Below are positions 63,956 through 64,000 of a DNA stretch of 64,000 nt, piece after piece. The stretch covers positions 1-64,000 of the forward strand of contig JAILLN010000027.1 of the NCBI GenBank assembly GCA_024693135.1. Direction: 5' to 3'. How positions within the stretch are numbered: position 1 is the stretch's first letter; each line of letters opens with the position of its first letter. The notes beneath the pieces are model-generated. The model was not told where the DNA came from, did not search any database, and saw only the letters and a list, made by a program, of their open reading frames with translations. Source of the stretch: Lachnospiraceae bacterium. GTDB taxonomy: Bacteria > Bacillota > Clostridia > Lachnospirales > Lachnospiraceae. The position numbers were made by a program, and so were the translations under genes.

Positions 63956-64000
63956 TTCCTTCCCGGATTTCTTCCGGCTCAGCGTATCTAGAGGGCATTT

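Overview
The window looks like chromosome from a fairly GC-rich Clostridia, most likely Lachnospiraceae. The pointers are Gram-positive PolC, RecU, clade-II single-chain PurL, a ptb-buk butyrate module, the TIGR03960/TIGR03936/RNase G cluster, an FprA flavodiiron protein and a cobalamin riboswitch. All but two genes lie on the minus strand. No rRNA, tRNA, CRISPR array or intact insertion sequence was seen.

Layout. 1-450: gene-free, with six 34-bp tandem repeats and a terminator. 451-7503: a nitroreductase, leuS, a GT-C-like membrane protein with a hexapeptide repeat, and an EF-G paralogue. 7536-10450: an operon of an amino-acid-type adenylating enzyme and a PLP decarboxylase, divergent from a tandem-domain PPK2 gene (10662-12128, +). 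12188-24036: one long minus-strand operon, hisZG-hisD-hisB-hisFIE-TIGR03960-TIGR03936-rng-recQ/PRTase-dprA, behind a near-perfect promoter with a palindrome. 24008-27537: pepD, a membrane protein, a pseudouridine synthase and recU. 27591-34380: parE, a cysteine hydrolase, parC, rsmD, coaD and a coiled-coil gene. 34455-35086: debris of an Ig-like surface protein and an Rpn-type transposase. 35125-40729: polC and a Glu-rich coiled-coil gene. 40733-55663: a second long operon in which a DUF protein, a degenerate-GGDEF/EAL protein and a cNMP-domain-like protein precede purL, carA, carB, queH and argS. 55685-59885: fprA, an SGNH protein, a MATE transporter and a small protein with a double-glycine leader. 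59999-62127: ptb-buk. 62151-63955 (+): a cobalamin riboswitch and a lipoprotein-like cobaltochelatase.

Points that stand out: (i) a dispersed, partly palindromic element sits just upstream of the Shine-Dalgarno sequence of four unrelated genes, always in the gene's own direction; (ii) a RecQ helicase with a C-terminal phosphoribosyltransferase domain is followed at once by a DprA-family protein; (iii) two unusual histidine enzymes occur, a HisZ-HisG fusion and a HisIE carrying a HisF-like barrel that has lost its catalytic aspartates; (iv) an adenylation enzyme and a PLP decarboxylase resemble exosortase-associated partners but have no carrier protein nearby; (v) an apparently exported CbiK with an extra C-terminal domain is under B12 riboswitch control; (vi) a c-di-GMP-type signalling module is co-transcribed with nucleotide biosynthesis. 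All calls come from reading the sequence; none was checked by database search.
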